From: Lobulomyces angularis
Taxonomy: Eukaryota > Chytridiomycota > Chytridiomycetes > Lobulomycetales > Lobulomycetaceae
Reading direction: 5' to 3'
DNA: 17,733 nt
Assembly: GCA_027604685.1 (NCBI GenBank)
Contig: JADHYX010000436.1
Location: forward strand, 1-17,733
Position numbers and translations under genes: made by a program. The notes below the pieces were generated by a model. It did not search any database. It had not been told where the DNA came from and was given only the letters and a program-made list of their open reading frames with translations. This document shows, piece after piece, positions 1-11,600 of this stretch; the first letter of the stretch is position 1; each line of letters starts with the position of its first letter.

Positions 1-76
1 ATGACGTTGCTACTTTGAACCAAAAAAGTCGATAGTAGAGGAGATATTGGCTGGTGAAGGTCGTCCTGCGAGATTC

Positions 77-190
77 TTAAGAGCTATTATTCCGATTATT
101 CCTGAGTAGTTTTCGCTACTCTCGCCAGGTATAATTTTTGTGTAACATTAAATTTTATTTCGTTTTTTGTCAGATGTTGAAAAACTCCAT
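77..190 (+). repeat. Left copy of an inverted repeat containing an intron
   Basis: This segment matches the reverse complement of 17620-17733. From 81 to 173 I count one difference (position 123) in 93 bases; similarity fades after about 190. It includes a likely 45-nt intron at 129-173 (donor gtataa, branch-like gtaac, acceptor gtcag) that is as conserved as its flanks, so the pair arose by recent duplication or recombination and not from protein-level constraint. In the frame open in the right copy (ELLFRLFLSSF), the left copy has a TAA codon at 78-80, where the right copy reads AAA, and a stop soon after the intron, so the left copy looks like a broken fragment. Bases 1-130 are clearly GC-richer than the next kilobase. 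Confidence 0.8.
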
Positions 191-553
191 GTACTACTAC
201 TGTACAATAGAATACTTGAAATGAAAAATACTTGAAATGCAGTTCAACATTGCAACTGTCCAACAAGTTTGAATCTGCTTTGATACTTTTTGAATTTGTT
301 AATGTGTTGTATAATCAATGAAATGGGAATTTATTTTTATTCACACAGTTGGACCTTTAAAATTAAATATATAGTTGTTTTAACTAACTGTTTTAACTTT
401 CTTAAATAAATATATATAGATACTTCATTATTTATTATGATAAAAATGAAAGAAAAACTTTTTTTTTATACAGTTTTTCTATAATTTTTTTTTCTATTAA
501 AAAAACTTCTATTTAAACTACTTTTACCTTCACTTTTCAAGCTTTCCAATACA
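191..553. other. AT-rich spacer, no gene seen
   Basis: No exon chain is supported on either strand. A 13-nt direct repeat (aatacttgaaatg) occurs twice, 17 nt apart, near 210-240. The rest is AT-rich and forms the 3' flank of the minus-strand MARVEL-like gene, whose stop codon is at 554-556. Confidence 0.5.
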
Positions 554-1368
554 TTACTTTAACCGTGATTTCTTAAAAAGCGACGTTGCTGGAGAGTAAG
601 TAAAGTAAAACATACTTAATAGGGAACTAGCCAAAGTAATTACTCCCTAGAAAAGGATTAAATTATAGGTTATCATTAATATTACAATTATAGTTGCTGC
701 AAGCATGAAATTACAAAGATCAATACTCTTAGTTGAAGAAAGAGAAGAATTAAATGTTGAACAAAAGTCTTTAATTTCCTTTGATCCAACACCCTAATAA
801 ACAACATATATATATTAGTTTAAATTTTTACAATTTAGTACCATTAGTACTGAAGCATAAAACCATCCGCATGCTGTTACAACATCAAAAATAAATTCAA
901 AAAGAACAATTCTAGTTGGAGGTTTATTTAACAGTTTGTGAATAAAAAAAGTGGATGACCCAAGGAAAGAAATAATACTTAATGTTAAACAAAGATATGT
1001 GCAACAGACTGAATTTACAGATTTTGCATTTAAACCTTAAAAAAAAAAAATAAATAAATAAAAAAAAATTATCAAAGAAAAACCTAAAAACACCGAAAAT
1101 ATTAAATTGAGAAGTGACAGAACAATTTGAATGAATCTCAAATTTTTCCCTGAAGTTTCAAATAAAAATAAAAAAACTAATTAAAAGAGAAAGTAGAATT
1201 AATACCTCTGCTTAGGATTGGAACATGAGTGAGATGGCAAGATGTTTGGAGTTTGTTGGAAAAGATTACTTGTGAATTTGTGTCCGAGAGCCTATGAGAG
1301 AAGTATTCTGGGTTTAGCTGACCTGTAAATGGAAGCGAGCTTCTTCTCTCCGTCAAATTTTCTTGCAT
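554..1368 (-). CDS. MARVEL-domain-like tetraspan membrane protein
   Basis: Five exons on the minus strand: 1368-1206, 1149-1084, 1035-842, 793-686 and 646-554, giving 207 aa. Introns are 56, 48, 48 and 39 nt; all junctions keep frame. After a hydrophilic N-terminus (1-57) come four predicted TM helices at about 58-78, 87-108, 119-141 and 170-192. TM1 starts with an LRFIQIVLSL-type segment and TM3 carries a CGWFYASVLM stretch. A cysteine-containing loop between TM3 and TM4 (C152, C168) and a short basic C-terminal tail complete a MARVEL layout like that of fungal Nce102 and other vesicle or plasma-membrane tetraspans. Skipping the last intron would end the protein inside TM4 at a TAG that belongs to the acceptor site; splicing extends TM4 and adds the basic tail. 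The family is inferred from topology and sequence texture; the exact role is unknown. The start is the first ATG of the open frame. Confidence 0.75.
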
Positions 1369-2986
1369 TTGGTAGCACTACTATTTTCTTTCCAAACTTG
1401 TTTTTTTTATATCATACGTGAGGCTTCAACGCCTACCATATGGCGTTAATTAAACTTTTTTTCCAGTCAGGAACTCTACTATTTTTACTGGCTTCGCTTT
1501 TTTAATGTGTTTTCTTTTGCAAACTTACTGTGAAATTTATTTATACCAAGTTAAAAAATTGAAAATATAATGAGTTTATTATTTTGAAGCTATCGCATAA
1601 ACTGTATTGTTCTGATTCTTTAAATGGGTTTTGTACTTCAAAAATCTTTTTATCACCTTTTTTTAAAAGCTACACAATAACACAAAGGTCCACAAAAGAT
1701 GATTACAAAGGAATACATAAAAAAATTTTTTATAAAAAAAGGCTTTATGTATAGATAAAAACCAAATATACTGAATAATTACTGCTTAGTTGAGTAATTT
1801 ATCAAAAAAATAAGAAATCCTTTGTTGATATTGTTAATTTTTTTTACAATATTTAGTGTAGTTTTGAATTTAAAATTGCACTATTTGGGTGGTTTGCAGT
1901 TGCGTTCTTATCACTGATGAAACAATGGGTTGGTGAATTTATAGTAACAAAAATGCAAATAATTTTTCTATTTTACAATTGTTCCTTTTTTACAACTCTA
2001 TCTTTTGCAGAACTAAAACTTGGAATTCTGGTAGATACTGTCCATTTGCTCAATACTTTTTTGGTGTCAAAAAAGAAAATATAATTTATTTTCGTTGCTA
2101 TTTGGTAAAAATTTAATAACACTGCCAAATCTTTCACTGAAACAGTTTTTTTTAAAAATAAAAATAAAGAAAATTTGATAGTAATAATCATTTGTTTCTC
2201 GGCCAAGTAATTTTGTCATAAATTGCTCTAATCTACAATAATTTATAACTAATGTCTAATGCCAGTACAAAATAATCATTTATTAAGTAGACCGGTGGGG
2301 TGTAAAATCCTTTTTTTCATCATTTAATTTCCTTTGGCAACTTTTTTGAGACTTTCCACTGAGATTTAAACGAAATAGTTAAAAATTTTGTGGTACAATT
2401 TAATATCGAAATCGTTTCCAGAAAGAATCGAATTTAAACTTTTCTAATTAATAAGGTTTTTAACGAAAAAGTCTTGATCATAGATTAAAGGTGAAAAAAA
2501 AAGAGAATCAAAATTTTGACTTCTACTTTAAACGAAGGGAAACATATTCTAGATCAAAAAATTTAATACAAGAAATTAGTAAATAAATAATTTACTCTAG
2601 TAAAGTTATCAAGGTAGGAAGAGCATAAGCTGATAAGTAGTCTTCTTGTAGGAATCTTTTTTGTCGCACAAAAAAAAAAAAAAAATTAAGATTTTTATTA
2701 AAGGTAAATGAATTCCTTTTTCTTTAATCAAAAATTAAAGCAATCTTCCTCTATTTGATGTGCTTCTTTTAAATTTTATTTTCTCTACTTCTCATCTTTT
2801 TTTTTACCTTTTTTTACTTTAGTTTACAACAATTTTTTTTAACTTTTTTCTTTATAGAAAAATTTTCACTTTTTTTATTTTTAAAAGATCTTATTCTTTT
2901 TATATTGCTTCTAACCCATCTTATTTTTTTAAAATAAAGAAGTACTAGAGATATTTTTTGTAACTAAACTTATATAATTAATATAA
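1369..2986. other. Divergent intergenic region, no confident gene
   Basis: This 1.6-kb AT-rich stretch separates the minus-strand MARVEL-like gene from the plus-strand BTB gene and must hold both 5' regions. No complete exon chain could be built. Weak open stretches are a 21-codon hydrophobic plus-strand frame from the ATG at 1440, a 75-codon plus-strand frame at 1857-2084 preceded by a plausible acceptor, and a minus-strand frame at 1973-2206 that overlaps it and lacks an ATG at its start. Long T runs dominate 2790-2960, upstream of the BTB gene. No tRNA or other structured RNA was recognised. Confidence 0.4.
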
Positions 2987-4313
2987 ATGATGCACCGTGA
3001 AAGCGACACACCTTTAAAACAAAAATATCAAACTGATCAAGATCATCAAATTTATCACCAATTAAATCCTCAACAAAAGTTTAACCAGCAACAAACACAA
3101 AATATGAATGGCCCTTCTAATGCCATACATAATTCTAATTTATTTAGTAACCCTCAACACGTTTCCAATAATCAAGAGCAAATCTGCCAGCATCTTTATT
3201 CCAATGTTTATGTGCATGGTTTATACAGTGACATGTTTGTAAAATTTCAACCAATTCCATCTAATCTTCCAAATCAACCTTTGCAATTAAAAGACTTTTG
3301 TGGATTTAAATTACATAAAATTTTGGCATTAAGATCTCCTGTTTTTGCTCAATTACTTCAAGATTATCAACAGGATGGGTAAGTTGTTCTGTAAAGAACA
3401 TCGAATGAGCATTTTTTAAAGAACACCATGTTATTTTGCTACTAAAAACAAAAAAAAATATTAAAACAAATTTTTGATTATATTTTATTTTATCTAGAAG
3501 CTGTCCCGAGTTTGTTATACCAACCAGTGATCCTAACCTTACACCTGAAGGATTAAATCTTGTAATTGGTCACTTATATTCTAATCTCAGTCAAAACATC
3601 CTATTAAATCCTCCTCAGCAATATAGCCAATCTCAATGGTCAAATTTGTTAAGAAGTGTTTTAGGCGCTTCCTCTTTACTATCTCTATTCGATTTGGGCA
3701 ATTTGGCAAAAGATTTAATAAAGCAGGATTTTAAAAAGGAAACTTTAGCAAACTATTGCAAATTTTTTACTCACCCAATTTTTGAAATAAATTACAGTTT
3801 ATATGCTAAAGAATTGAAAGAGGAATTTTTTATCTACCTTGCAAAAGGATTAGTTAGAGAAGTTGTTGAATTACATGGACAGCAAGTTTGGTTAAATAGA
3901 CAAGGAGAAGCTTATAGAACACTGGTTAACCTTTTTGTTGAGTTACCTTTTGAATGGATGAAAAAAGTAATTGAAAGTAAAGAATTTGAAACATCATCTG
4001 AAATGGAAAGGTAAACAAAAAAATTTTAAAAGCTTTAATAATATTTTAACCAAGGTATCACTTTGCTAATGAAGTTATTCAATCACGTTCTCGCCAGCAA
4101 TTAACACCACAAAGTGAAGAAGCTGTTTTAATGGCGTTTGGATCAAAAAATGGAATAACAATTGTTCGCAAAGCATCTAAAAAAAATATAAGTGTAACAA
4201 ATGGGGGAGCAACAGAGTACAATGGCACTATTAACAACAACGTTAATGGAGTTAATAGAAATACTGTTGGAAGTGTTGGCGAACGTAAAGTTTGGAAAGT
4301 TCAAGGTTTATAG
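2987..4313 (+). CDS. BTB/POZ domain protein, fungal type
   Basis: Three exons: 2987-3378, 3498-4010 and 4055-4313 (387 aa). Donors are gtaagt and gtaaac; the second intron (44 nt) has a TTAAC branch motif just before its acceptor. Residues 11-65 are rich in Gln, Asn and His and probably disordered. From about residue 76 the sequence shows the BTB pattern: a hydrophobic strand with YSDMFVKF, then FKLHKILALRSPVFAQLL (about 107-124), the usual 'held in reserve until folded' helix, and a following strand FVIPTSDPNLTPEGL. A helical region follows, then a C-terminal block (RYHFANEV, AVLMAFG, IVRK, final KVWKV) that resembles the tail of fungal BTB proteins. BTB domains dimerise and often recruit Cullin-3 ligases; no Kelch, MATH or zinc-finger partner domain is present, so the partner is unknown. 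The start is the first of two adjacent ATGs. Confidence 0.8.
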
Positions 4314-4699
4314 TAGTGATAAAATTAAAATTTCTCTTTTAAATTTTTATTATAAGAATGTTTTTGGCTTAACTTTGTTATAAAAAATTTTAATATTCCA
4401 GTTTAAGCAATTTAATTTTTTTCCCCTTTTTAAATAATATAATGGTAATAAAATTATTTCTTTTTGTATTTTATTTGATGTCAACTTCAATATCTGCTAC
4501 TCATTTACAAGTCACTATCGAAATTGTTTGATTTTCTTCAAAATGGATGCACAAATATTAAATATTTCTAAAAAATTTGATTAGTTATTTTAAATTACCT
4601 TTTTCATAGTTTTGATAACTTTAAACAAAGTTTCCTATTTATTTATCTACGAATTTTTAACAAATCAAAAAAAAAAAAAAAAAAAAAAATTATAAGGAA
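4314..4699. other. Spacer with a 23-nt A tract next to a start codon
   Basis: This stretch is AT-rich and holds the 3' flank of the BTB gene and the leader of the importin gene. It ends with an uninterrupted run of 23 A at 4667-4689, only 10 nt before the importin ATG. No coding or RNA feature is seen. Confidence 0.5.
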
Positions 4700-7600
4700 A
4701 TGGATCTAAACAATGTTTTTAATGAACTAACAAAAGCTTCTTCATTAAATACTGAGATTAGAAAGGAGGGAGAGGAAATACTTAAACAAATGGAAACACA
4801 TCCCAACTTTTTAAAAAGTCTGGTACTTATTTACTGTAACAAGAATTTGGATTTAAAAATAAGATTTTTGTCAATTGCGTATTTCAAAAATGGAATTGAC
4901 AAGTATTGGAGGAAAACTGCGAAATTTCCAGTTAGTGAAATGGAAAAAAGTGAAATAAGGGAACTTCTTCTATCAAATTTTCAAGAAGAGGAAAAGAAGT
5001 TGGCTACTCAATCCTCTGTGGCTATTGCCAAAATATCAAGATTTGATTACCCTCTTTACTGGTTCCTTTTTTAGTTTTTTTTGGTTTAAAAATTTTATTT
5101 TAATTTTGTCTTTTTTTAGGCCTGATTTGTTGCATAGATTAATGAACAACATTCAACATAATGCAGCCAATAATAATAGTATTCTTGTGCAGCAGAATTG
5201 CCTTATTACATTTCACCAGGTCATTAAAACCCTCTGTTCTAGATCCTTAATGAGTAGTAGAAAAATGTTGCAACAGGTAATTCTTTTTTTGGATTTATTT
5301 TTTTATTTTCTGTATTTTTTCTTTTTTTTTTTTGCTTTTACTTTAGCTGGCACCTGATATACTTTCTTATTTGACACAAAACTTTTATTCAAATTTAAAT
5401 TTATTTTTATCAACTGTTGAAGGAAATACATCTCCTGATGAAAAAATTAATTCAATAAATTTTTTAAAATCTTCTACCATAATATTAAGAACATTAAGAA
5501 GATTATCACTCCATGGATTTAAAGATTTTGAAGCAAATGAGGACAATGTCCGGCTTTTTGGTAGTTTACTTGAATACTTAAAAAAATTTTTGCAACTGAG
5601 GTTAATTTATAGTAACAGCGGTAGTTTACTGACAAGCATTGACTTATTTATATTAAAAATTGGGAAGTTTTACTTGGAAATAGTTAAAGAAAAACCCGTG
5701 AACTTTCTTTCCACTCCGAATTCAATTTTAGTTATCAAATATTATTGGAGTCTTTTAGATGCATACTTGCAAGATGAAACTAAAGAATTTGCTATGTATG
5801 AAAGGTTTTTGGTTCAGGGGATGATTATTATAAAATGTTTAATTAAAAATAGTGATTTTACTCTGGTTAGAAAAGGTAATGAAAAAAAAAAAAATGATTT
5901 AAACTGTTCTTTATTTTTTCCAATAGATGAAGATACTGAAAAGAGGAATCAAATAAAGCAGTATCTTACTGTTGAATTTTTCACACCTGATTTTGTTGAC
6001 AAAATGCTAAAAACATTAGTAACAAAGTACTTAGTTATCGCAAAGGAAGATTTGGAACACTGGCAAGATGATCCTGAGAGTTTTGTACAAGAAGAGGAAG
6101 CAGATCACTGGGAATACAATATAAGGGTATTTTAATATTTGAATTTTTTTAATATTAAAATTAAACTAGGCATGCACAGAAAAATTAATAATGGATTTAT
6201 TTACTAAAAATAAAGAAATTTTATCACCGGTAGTTATTTCAATGTTAAGCGCAGTTTCTGGTAATGTAAAATGTTGTTTAATATAGTCTAAAGAAAAGGA
6301 ATTTTATTTTTCTAGAAAATGCTTGTGTTGATCTGAAATCGATTCTTTTGAAAGAAGCTGTATACCGCACTGTGGGGTTAGTCTCTCATGACCTTTATAA
6401 TCATTTGGATTTTGATAACTGGTTTAATTCACGATTGATTGCTGAATCAACAAATCATCAGCATAAGTAAATCATCGAAATAAATTTCTGTATTGTTAAT
6501 GATAGTTTACTTTTTCTTCCTGAAGTTACCATATAATTAGGAGGAGAATAGCTGTGGTAATTGGAAACTGGATTTCAGTTAAAGCCTCAAAAGAGATCAG
6601 AGGAAGTATTTATACTGTGCTTCTAAGCCTAATGAAAAAAGAAGAAGATCTATGCACCAGATTAACTGCGGTTTACAATTTAAAAATATGCGTAGACGAT
6701 TGGGATTTTGAAGTAGATAAATTTTTTAATTACTTTGAAACTAGTTTAAACTTATTTTTGAGTTTAATTAATGATACCGAGGAATTTGAATCCAAAATTA
6801 AAGTTTTAAATTGTCTATCTGTTATAATTGAAAGGATGGAAGAAAAAGTAATTGAATAAAAAAAAAACTAAAAAAGATAAATTTTTTACTTATCACTTTT
6901 GTATATCTAGATTTTACCGTTTGCAAGAACAATTACCTCAATTTTACCCGATTTATGGACCTCTTCTGAAGGACAGCATATGTTCAGATCCGCCATTATT
7001 GTGATTTTAAAAAGTTTAGTTAAATCTTTGAAAGGGGAATCACTACATCTTCAAGAATTCGTCGTTCCACTCATTCAGAGTGGTGTTGACACAACACAAG
7101 TATAACGAAAATACTTTTAGTATTTTTAATGTTATATTTATAGCCTGGACATATTTATTTGATAGATGACGCTATCGAGTTGTGGTTGTCTGTGGTCCAA
7201 AATTCACCGCAACCAACTGAAGTATTATTCGCACTTTTACCATTTGGAATTAAATTAATGGAATATGGAACCGATAGTTTGAAGGCAATTTTAAAAATTG
7301 TTGAAGCTTATATCCTCTTGAATCCTTTATCTGTATTACAGGTAAACACCAAATTGATTTTTTGATTTTTTTTGAAAAATTGCATGTTTTTTGATTGTTT
7401 TTTCTAGATTTATGCTATTTCAATTTTTACTTCGTTATCTCAGTTAATTGGTTCTTTAAAACCGGAAGCATCAAAAAGTATTCTACATTTGCTAGATGTA
7501 ACAATTCAAGTTTGCTCAAGAGACTTGAATTTATTAAAACCATTAGAAGAAGTGCTAAGCTCTACAGGATTACTGACAAAGCTCTTAGAGCTAATCTTAT

Positions 7601-8360
7601 TAAATGAAGAAATGGGGTTTATTCTATGCTCTTACCTAAGTATTTTCGCTAGACTAACTCTGTTTGATGCGAACTTTTGTATTACTTTTTGTAAATACAG
7701 TGGCGGCCTATTAAATCCTCCTCTTGAAAGTGTTTTACCTATGCTCATAAATGCCTGGGTTGAAAAGGTATTTTCGTTAATTGTAAAGAAATTTTTAACC
7801 TTTTAACATGGTTAGTTTGATAGTATGGCACACCCTAAAGAAAGAAAGTTGAGTGCTTTAGCTTTGGCTTCTCTTCTAATCGATAATGCAATTATTGATT
7901 CCAAGTTAGAACTTATATTAAATGTTCTATCAAGTGTAGTTGCCGAAATTTCTGGAGATTTAGACAAGTAAGTAAAATATAAATTTTAATCAAGAACGAC
8001 ATGAAAATGTATATATATGCATATGCTTTTCTGTGACAATTAAGACTTTCATGTAATTTTTTAATGTCTATTTTAAAAAAAAAAAAAATATGCAGTGCAC
8101 AAATATATTGGAAAGAAACTAGGGGTGGTGAAGAAGAAGAGTTGTTTATTGATACAAATAGTTTTCATGAAGCAAGATTAAAAGAATTACAAAAATTTGA
8201 CCCAGTTTATCAAGAAAATTTAAAGACATTTTTAAATTTTAAATTAAGCGAGTATGAAAAAATTTTTAACATTAAGTTTGGTAGTAATACGAGCTTTAGA
8301 AGCTACCTATTTGAAAGTGAAAATTCCAAAGTTTTTGAAACCTTAAAGCTGGTTTTTTAA
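4700..8360 (+). CDS. IPO11: Importin-11 / Kap120 family karyopherin
   Basis: Twelve exons: 4700-5061, 5120-5276, 5347-5875, 5927-6126, 6170-6260, 6316-6466, 6541-6847, 6911-7099, 7144-7341, 7408-7767, 7816-7967 and 8096-8360, giving 986 aa, close to human importin-11. It is a beta-karyopherin, built from HEAT repeats, that binds Ran-GTP and carries cargo through nuclear pores. The N-terminal importin region contains the family motif for Ran binding (RFDYPLYWPDLL, split by intron 1). Later blocks match importin-11 closely: ACTEKLIMDLF, the IGNWISVK segment, VDDWDFEVDKFF, a VIER motif, the DDAIELWL block and PKERKLSALALASLL. Introns are 43-128 nt and all junctions keep frame. The 51-nt intron 5876-5926 is a multiple of three without a stop, so its retention would give an in-frame insertion; I treat it as spliced because of its donor gtaatg and acceptor ccaatag. 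It is in tandem with the BTB and MATH genes. Confidence 0.93.
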
Positions 8361-8673
8361 TATTCATAATATTTGCAATTTAAAAATGCATTCCTTTTTT
8401 AATTTTTATTTGGTTAATAAACTTGAAAACCATAAATTAAATTATTAATTTTTCTTAATTTTAATTTCATAAAGTTCTCAAAATGCAAAAAAAAAGGAAC
8501 TTTTCTAAAGGCTTGTGCAGGCTGTTTTTTAAGGTTTTCTTTGTAATACAAAAAAAAAAAAAAAATTTACTGTTCTCATAAGATTTTATTTTTTTTTGGT
8601 TTATCTTTCATTCATTTTTTTTTTTTTTTTACTTTTTTCTTTTTTTTTCACAATAATTTTAACAAAGAAAGAT
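8361..8673. other. Spacer with long T tracts
   Basis: This 313-base stretch holds the importin 3' flank and the upstream region of the MATH gene. It has A and T homopolymers, with a pyrimidine-rich block at about 8585-8650 just before the next start codon. No gene is visible. Confidence 0.5.
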
Positions 8674-11600
8674 ATGGATGAATCAAATGCAAATATTTTA
8701 AACACTTCTACAAAAAACCAATTCAATTTTGACCACATTCCTCTTGATTTTCAAAATAAAATTGTTAATCATGAAAAACTTCCTCTTAATACATCCTCTT
8801 ATAATAGTAAATTAAATATTTAAATAAATTTTTTTTAATTTTTTTTTTTTTTTTTGCTAAGGTTCACTTGATTCTCATTCAAATGAAATTCATCATCAGA
8901 ATACAAACCAGTTTGATTTAACAAATTCAGTAATTGCAAATGACCAACACTTATACCAAACTAATCATCAAAATAACTTAAATGCAGATATAAACAATTC
9001 TATAAACCACTTTTCTTCTCCTCATAATTTGACTTCTACATCTCAACCGTACATATCTACCTTTCCAAATCCTTTTAATACGAATAAACGTAAGCATAAA
9101 ATTAAGTATCCTCAGCAGATCACGTCCGAATTTGAGTGGAAAATACCAAATTTTATAGAAAACTACTGTGTTGATAAAACTTTAGATAGTTTATTATTTA
9201 ACGACTTAAAAGTGGTTTCAAACCCAATTGGTCCAGAATTTGGTAGAATGCAAATTGTTTTGTTTCCGAGAGGTACCTCAAAAAAAATTTTATTAATTTT
9301 AATTTTGATTTAGGCATCGGAGCTGGCAAATCTACTCATTTAAGTTTTTTTTTGCGTCCTATAAAAAATTCGAAGGAACTTGAAATGGGATCGAATTGGG
9401 AACGAAAATTAACTTACTGTAAAATTGAAGTTACAAAATTCAATCCTTTTACTACTTACAGAGAAAGTTACATGGAAATTGATTACGGTGAAGGTGCTAT
9501 GCACAATGAAGAAGTTTTGGGATTTAAAGGAGTACCAGGAGTTGGTTTTGGAGAAGAAACATTTTTGTCTAATGAGGATCTTTTAGAGGTGTTAGATTAT
9601 GATGGCAGTTTAAATTTTAGAGTGTCGGTCTCACAAACGGATATTGTTGAAATTTATCAATTAGATCATTTTTATGAAGGGAAGGCCTTTTTTGCAGTTA
9701 GAGATTCATTCTTGTTACCGAAATTTGGACCAAAAGATTCGCAATGGGAATTAGAAGTAACAACAAATGAAGATGACTCGTTCTTGAGTATTTACTTACT
9801 ACCAGTAAAAAGTGAGATAGAAAACGAGTTAGGTGGTTTATTTCGAAGAGTTGTTACGACAGTTGATGTTAAATTTTTCGCAGGTCAGGAACGATCTGCA
9901 CTGGTTGGAAATAAAATTTTCACAGGAAGTTTTGTTTTTTCTGAGGAAGAAAATCTTAAATTAGGCTGGAAAAATTTTGTAAGCTCGGATAAAATTTTAA
10001 ATCCTTTAGATACCTACAGCATTTCTGTTTCAATCACAGTTGATCCAAAATTTAATCAAAATCACCAATATTTTCCTTTTTCTCAGGCTTTAAGTAGTTT
10101 TTCTCTCTCCGCAAAATTAAATTTATACGATCAAAAATACTCCCAGGCTCTACAGAGTGATACAGCAGCAAAACTAGAAATTGCAAATAAAAAAATATTG
10201 GAGCAAGAACACTTGATAATGGAATTAAACGAATACAAAAAAGAATATTATAATAGCAAAAATACTGCCGATAGTACCGAAAATTTTCTGAGGTTAGAAT
10301 TGGAGGAACTGAAAAGCAAATTAAATGACAATCAAATTTTACTAAAAAATCAAGAGGCTACATTAAAAAACACCAAATGTAATCTTTTAAATATAAAAAG
10401 ATATATGGATGATACCGATGCAACCTACTTAATTACTCATTCTGATTCAGGTGTGATTTTGGAAAATTCTTTTACCACAGATCAGATTGGTAATTCTGAG
10501 GAGTTCCTCAACCCTAATATAGTCGAAAATCTTAAGCGCCTAATTTTAACCTGCCGATCATCTGTTGATGAAGCCTTAATTAGAGCAAATGATGGTAATT
10601 ACAATAAAGTGAAAGTTGCAGCAATTACAGCGGATTTGACAATGCATTTAGCAGAATTAGAAAGTGCCAGGTTAACTTTTATTGATTTAATGGAAGAAAA
10701 CAACAAAAATGCTGAATTAGACCTTGTGGAAATAGAATGTTTAGAATTTGATCTTGAAAGTAGCAGAAATTTAATTTTTGAGGCTTTACAAAAATTAACT
10801 TTAAAAGATGAATTTACAAATAACAGAGAAGAAATTGATTTTTTTAACAGCTTCGGAAATTATAGTGATTTTAATAACAAACCTAGAGGAACTGAAGAAG
10901 TATTAAAGAGTTATGAATCAGAAAATACCAGATTAAAGCAGGAGATAAATAATTTAAATTTCAAGTTAAACAATTTTCAAAAGTTTTTTATGGAGGCTTA
11001 CGAATTACTAGTTGGAAAAAACAATAACATTGTTCTAGATCAGCTGGCCAATCTACCATCGCAGTTACACTCCAAAATCAACAATTATGATATCGCTGAA
11101 GATATTGCAAGCAACTATCCTGATACTAAGGTAGTTACTTTTGAGCAGGATCCACAGATGAAAATGAATGGTCCTGTCATTGAGGAGCCTACGATTATTT
11201 TTGAGAAGTGGGAGTTAATGAGCGAAAATATGGTGAAACCAAACGTTAATACTAAGGTAATTTTTTTTTTTTTTTTTTTGATTAAACTAACATTCTTCTT
11301 TTGAAGAAGAAATTTGGCACCTTTTCTTTACTACAGATTTTTGTAATTTTTTTGGGGATATTTGGATTTTTTGCAAGTAACTTTACTTGTTGGAATACCA
11401 TTTATAATGATGCCGGTTTTCACGTAAACAATAATTTGAATTCAAACTCGTCACTAAGCGGCCTTGATTATAGAAAGGGGTTTATTGAAAATGAATGTTT
11501 CAATAGAAATATTTATTCTGTTAGGCACAACATGCAAAACGGATATAAAAAACTGCTTTACTACATTAAATTTAGAAACCTTAAAAGTAACTTCAGTTTA

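Noticed and set aside
1973..2206. Minus-strand open frame of 77 codons
   Set aside because: It begins with TTG, has no recognisable motif, overlaps a competing plus-strand frame, and such lengths are expected by chance in DNA this AT-rich.
9272..9340. GIGAGKST in the MATH protein, resembling a Walker A nucleotide-binding loop
   Set aside because: The Gly five positions before the GKS is Arg, so the GxxxxGK[ST] pattern fails. The segment fits the P-G...LS..L strand region of a MATH domain and spans an exon junction.
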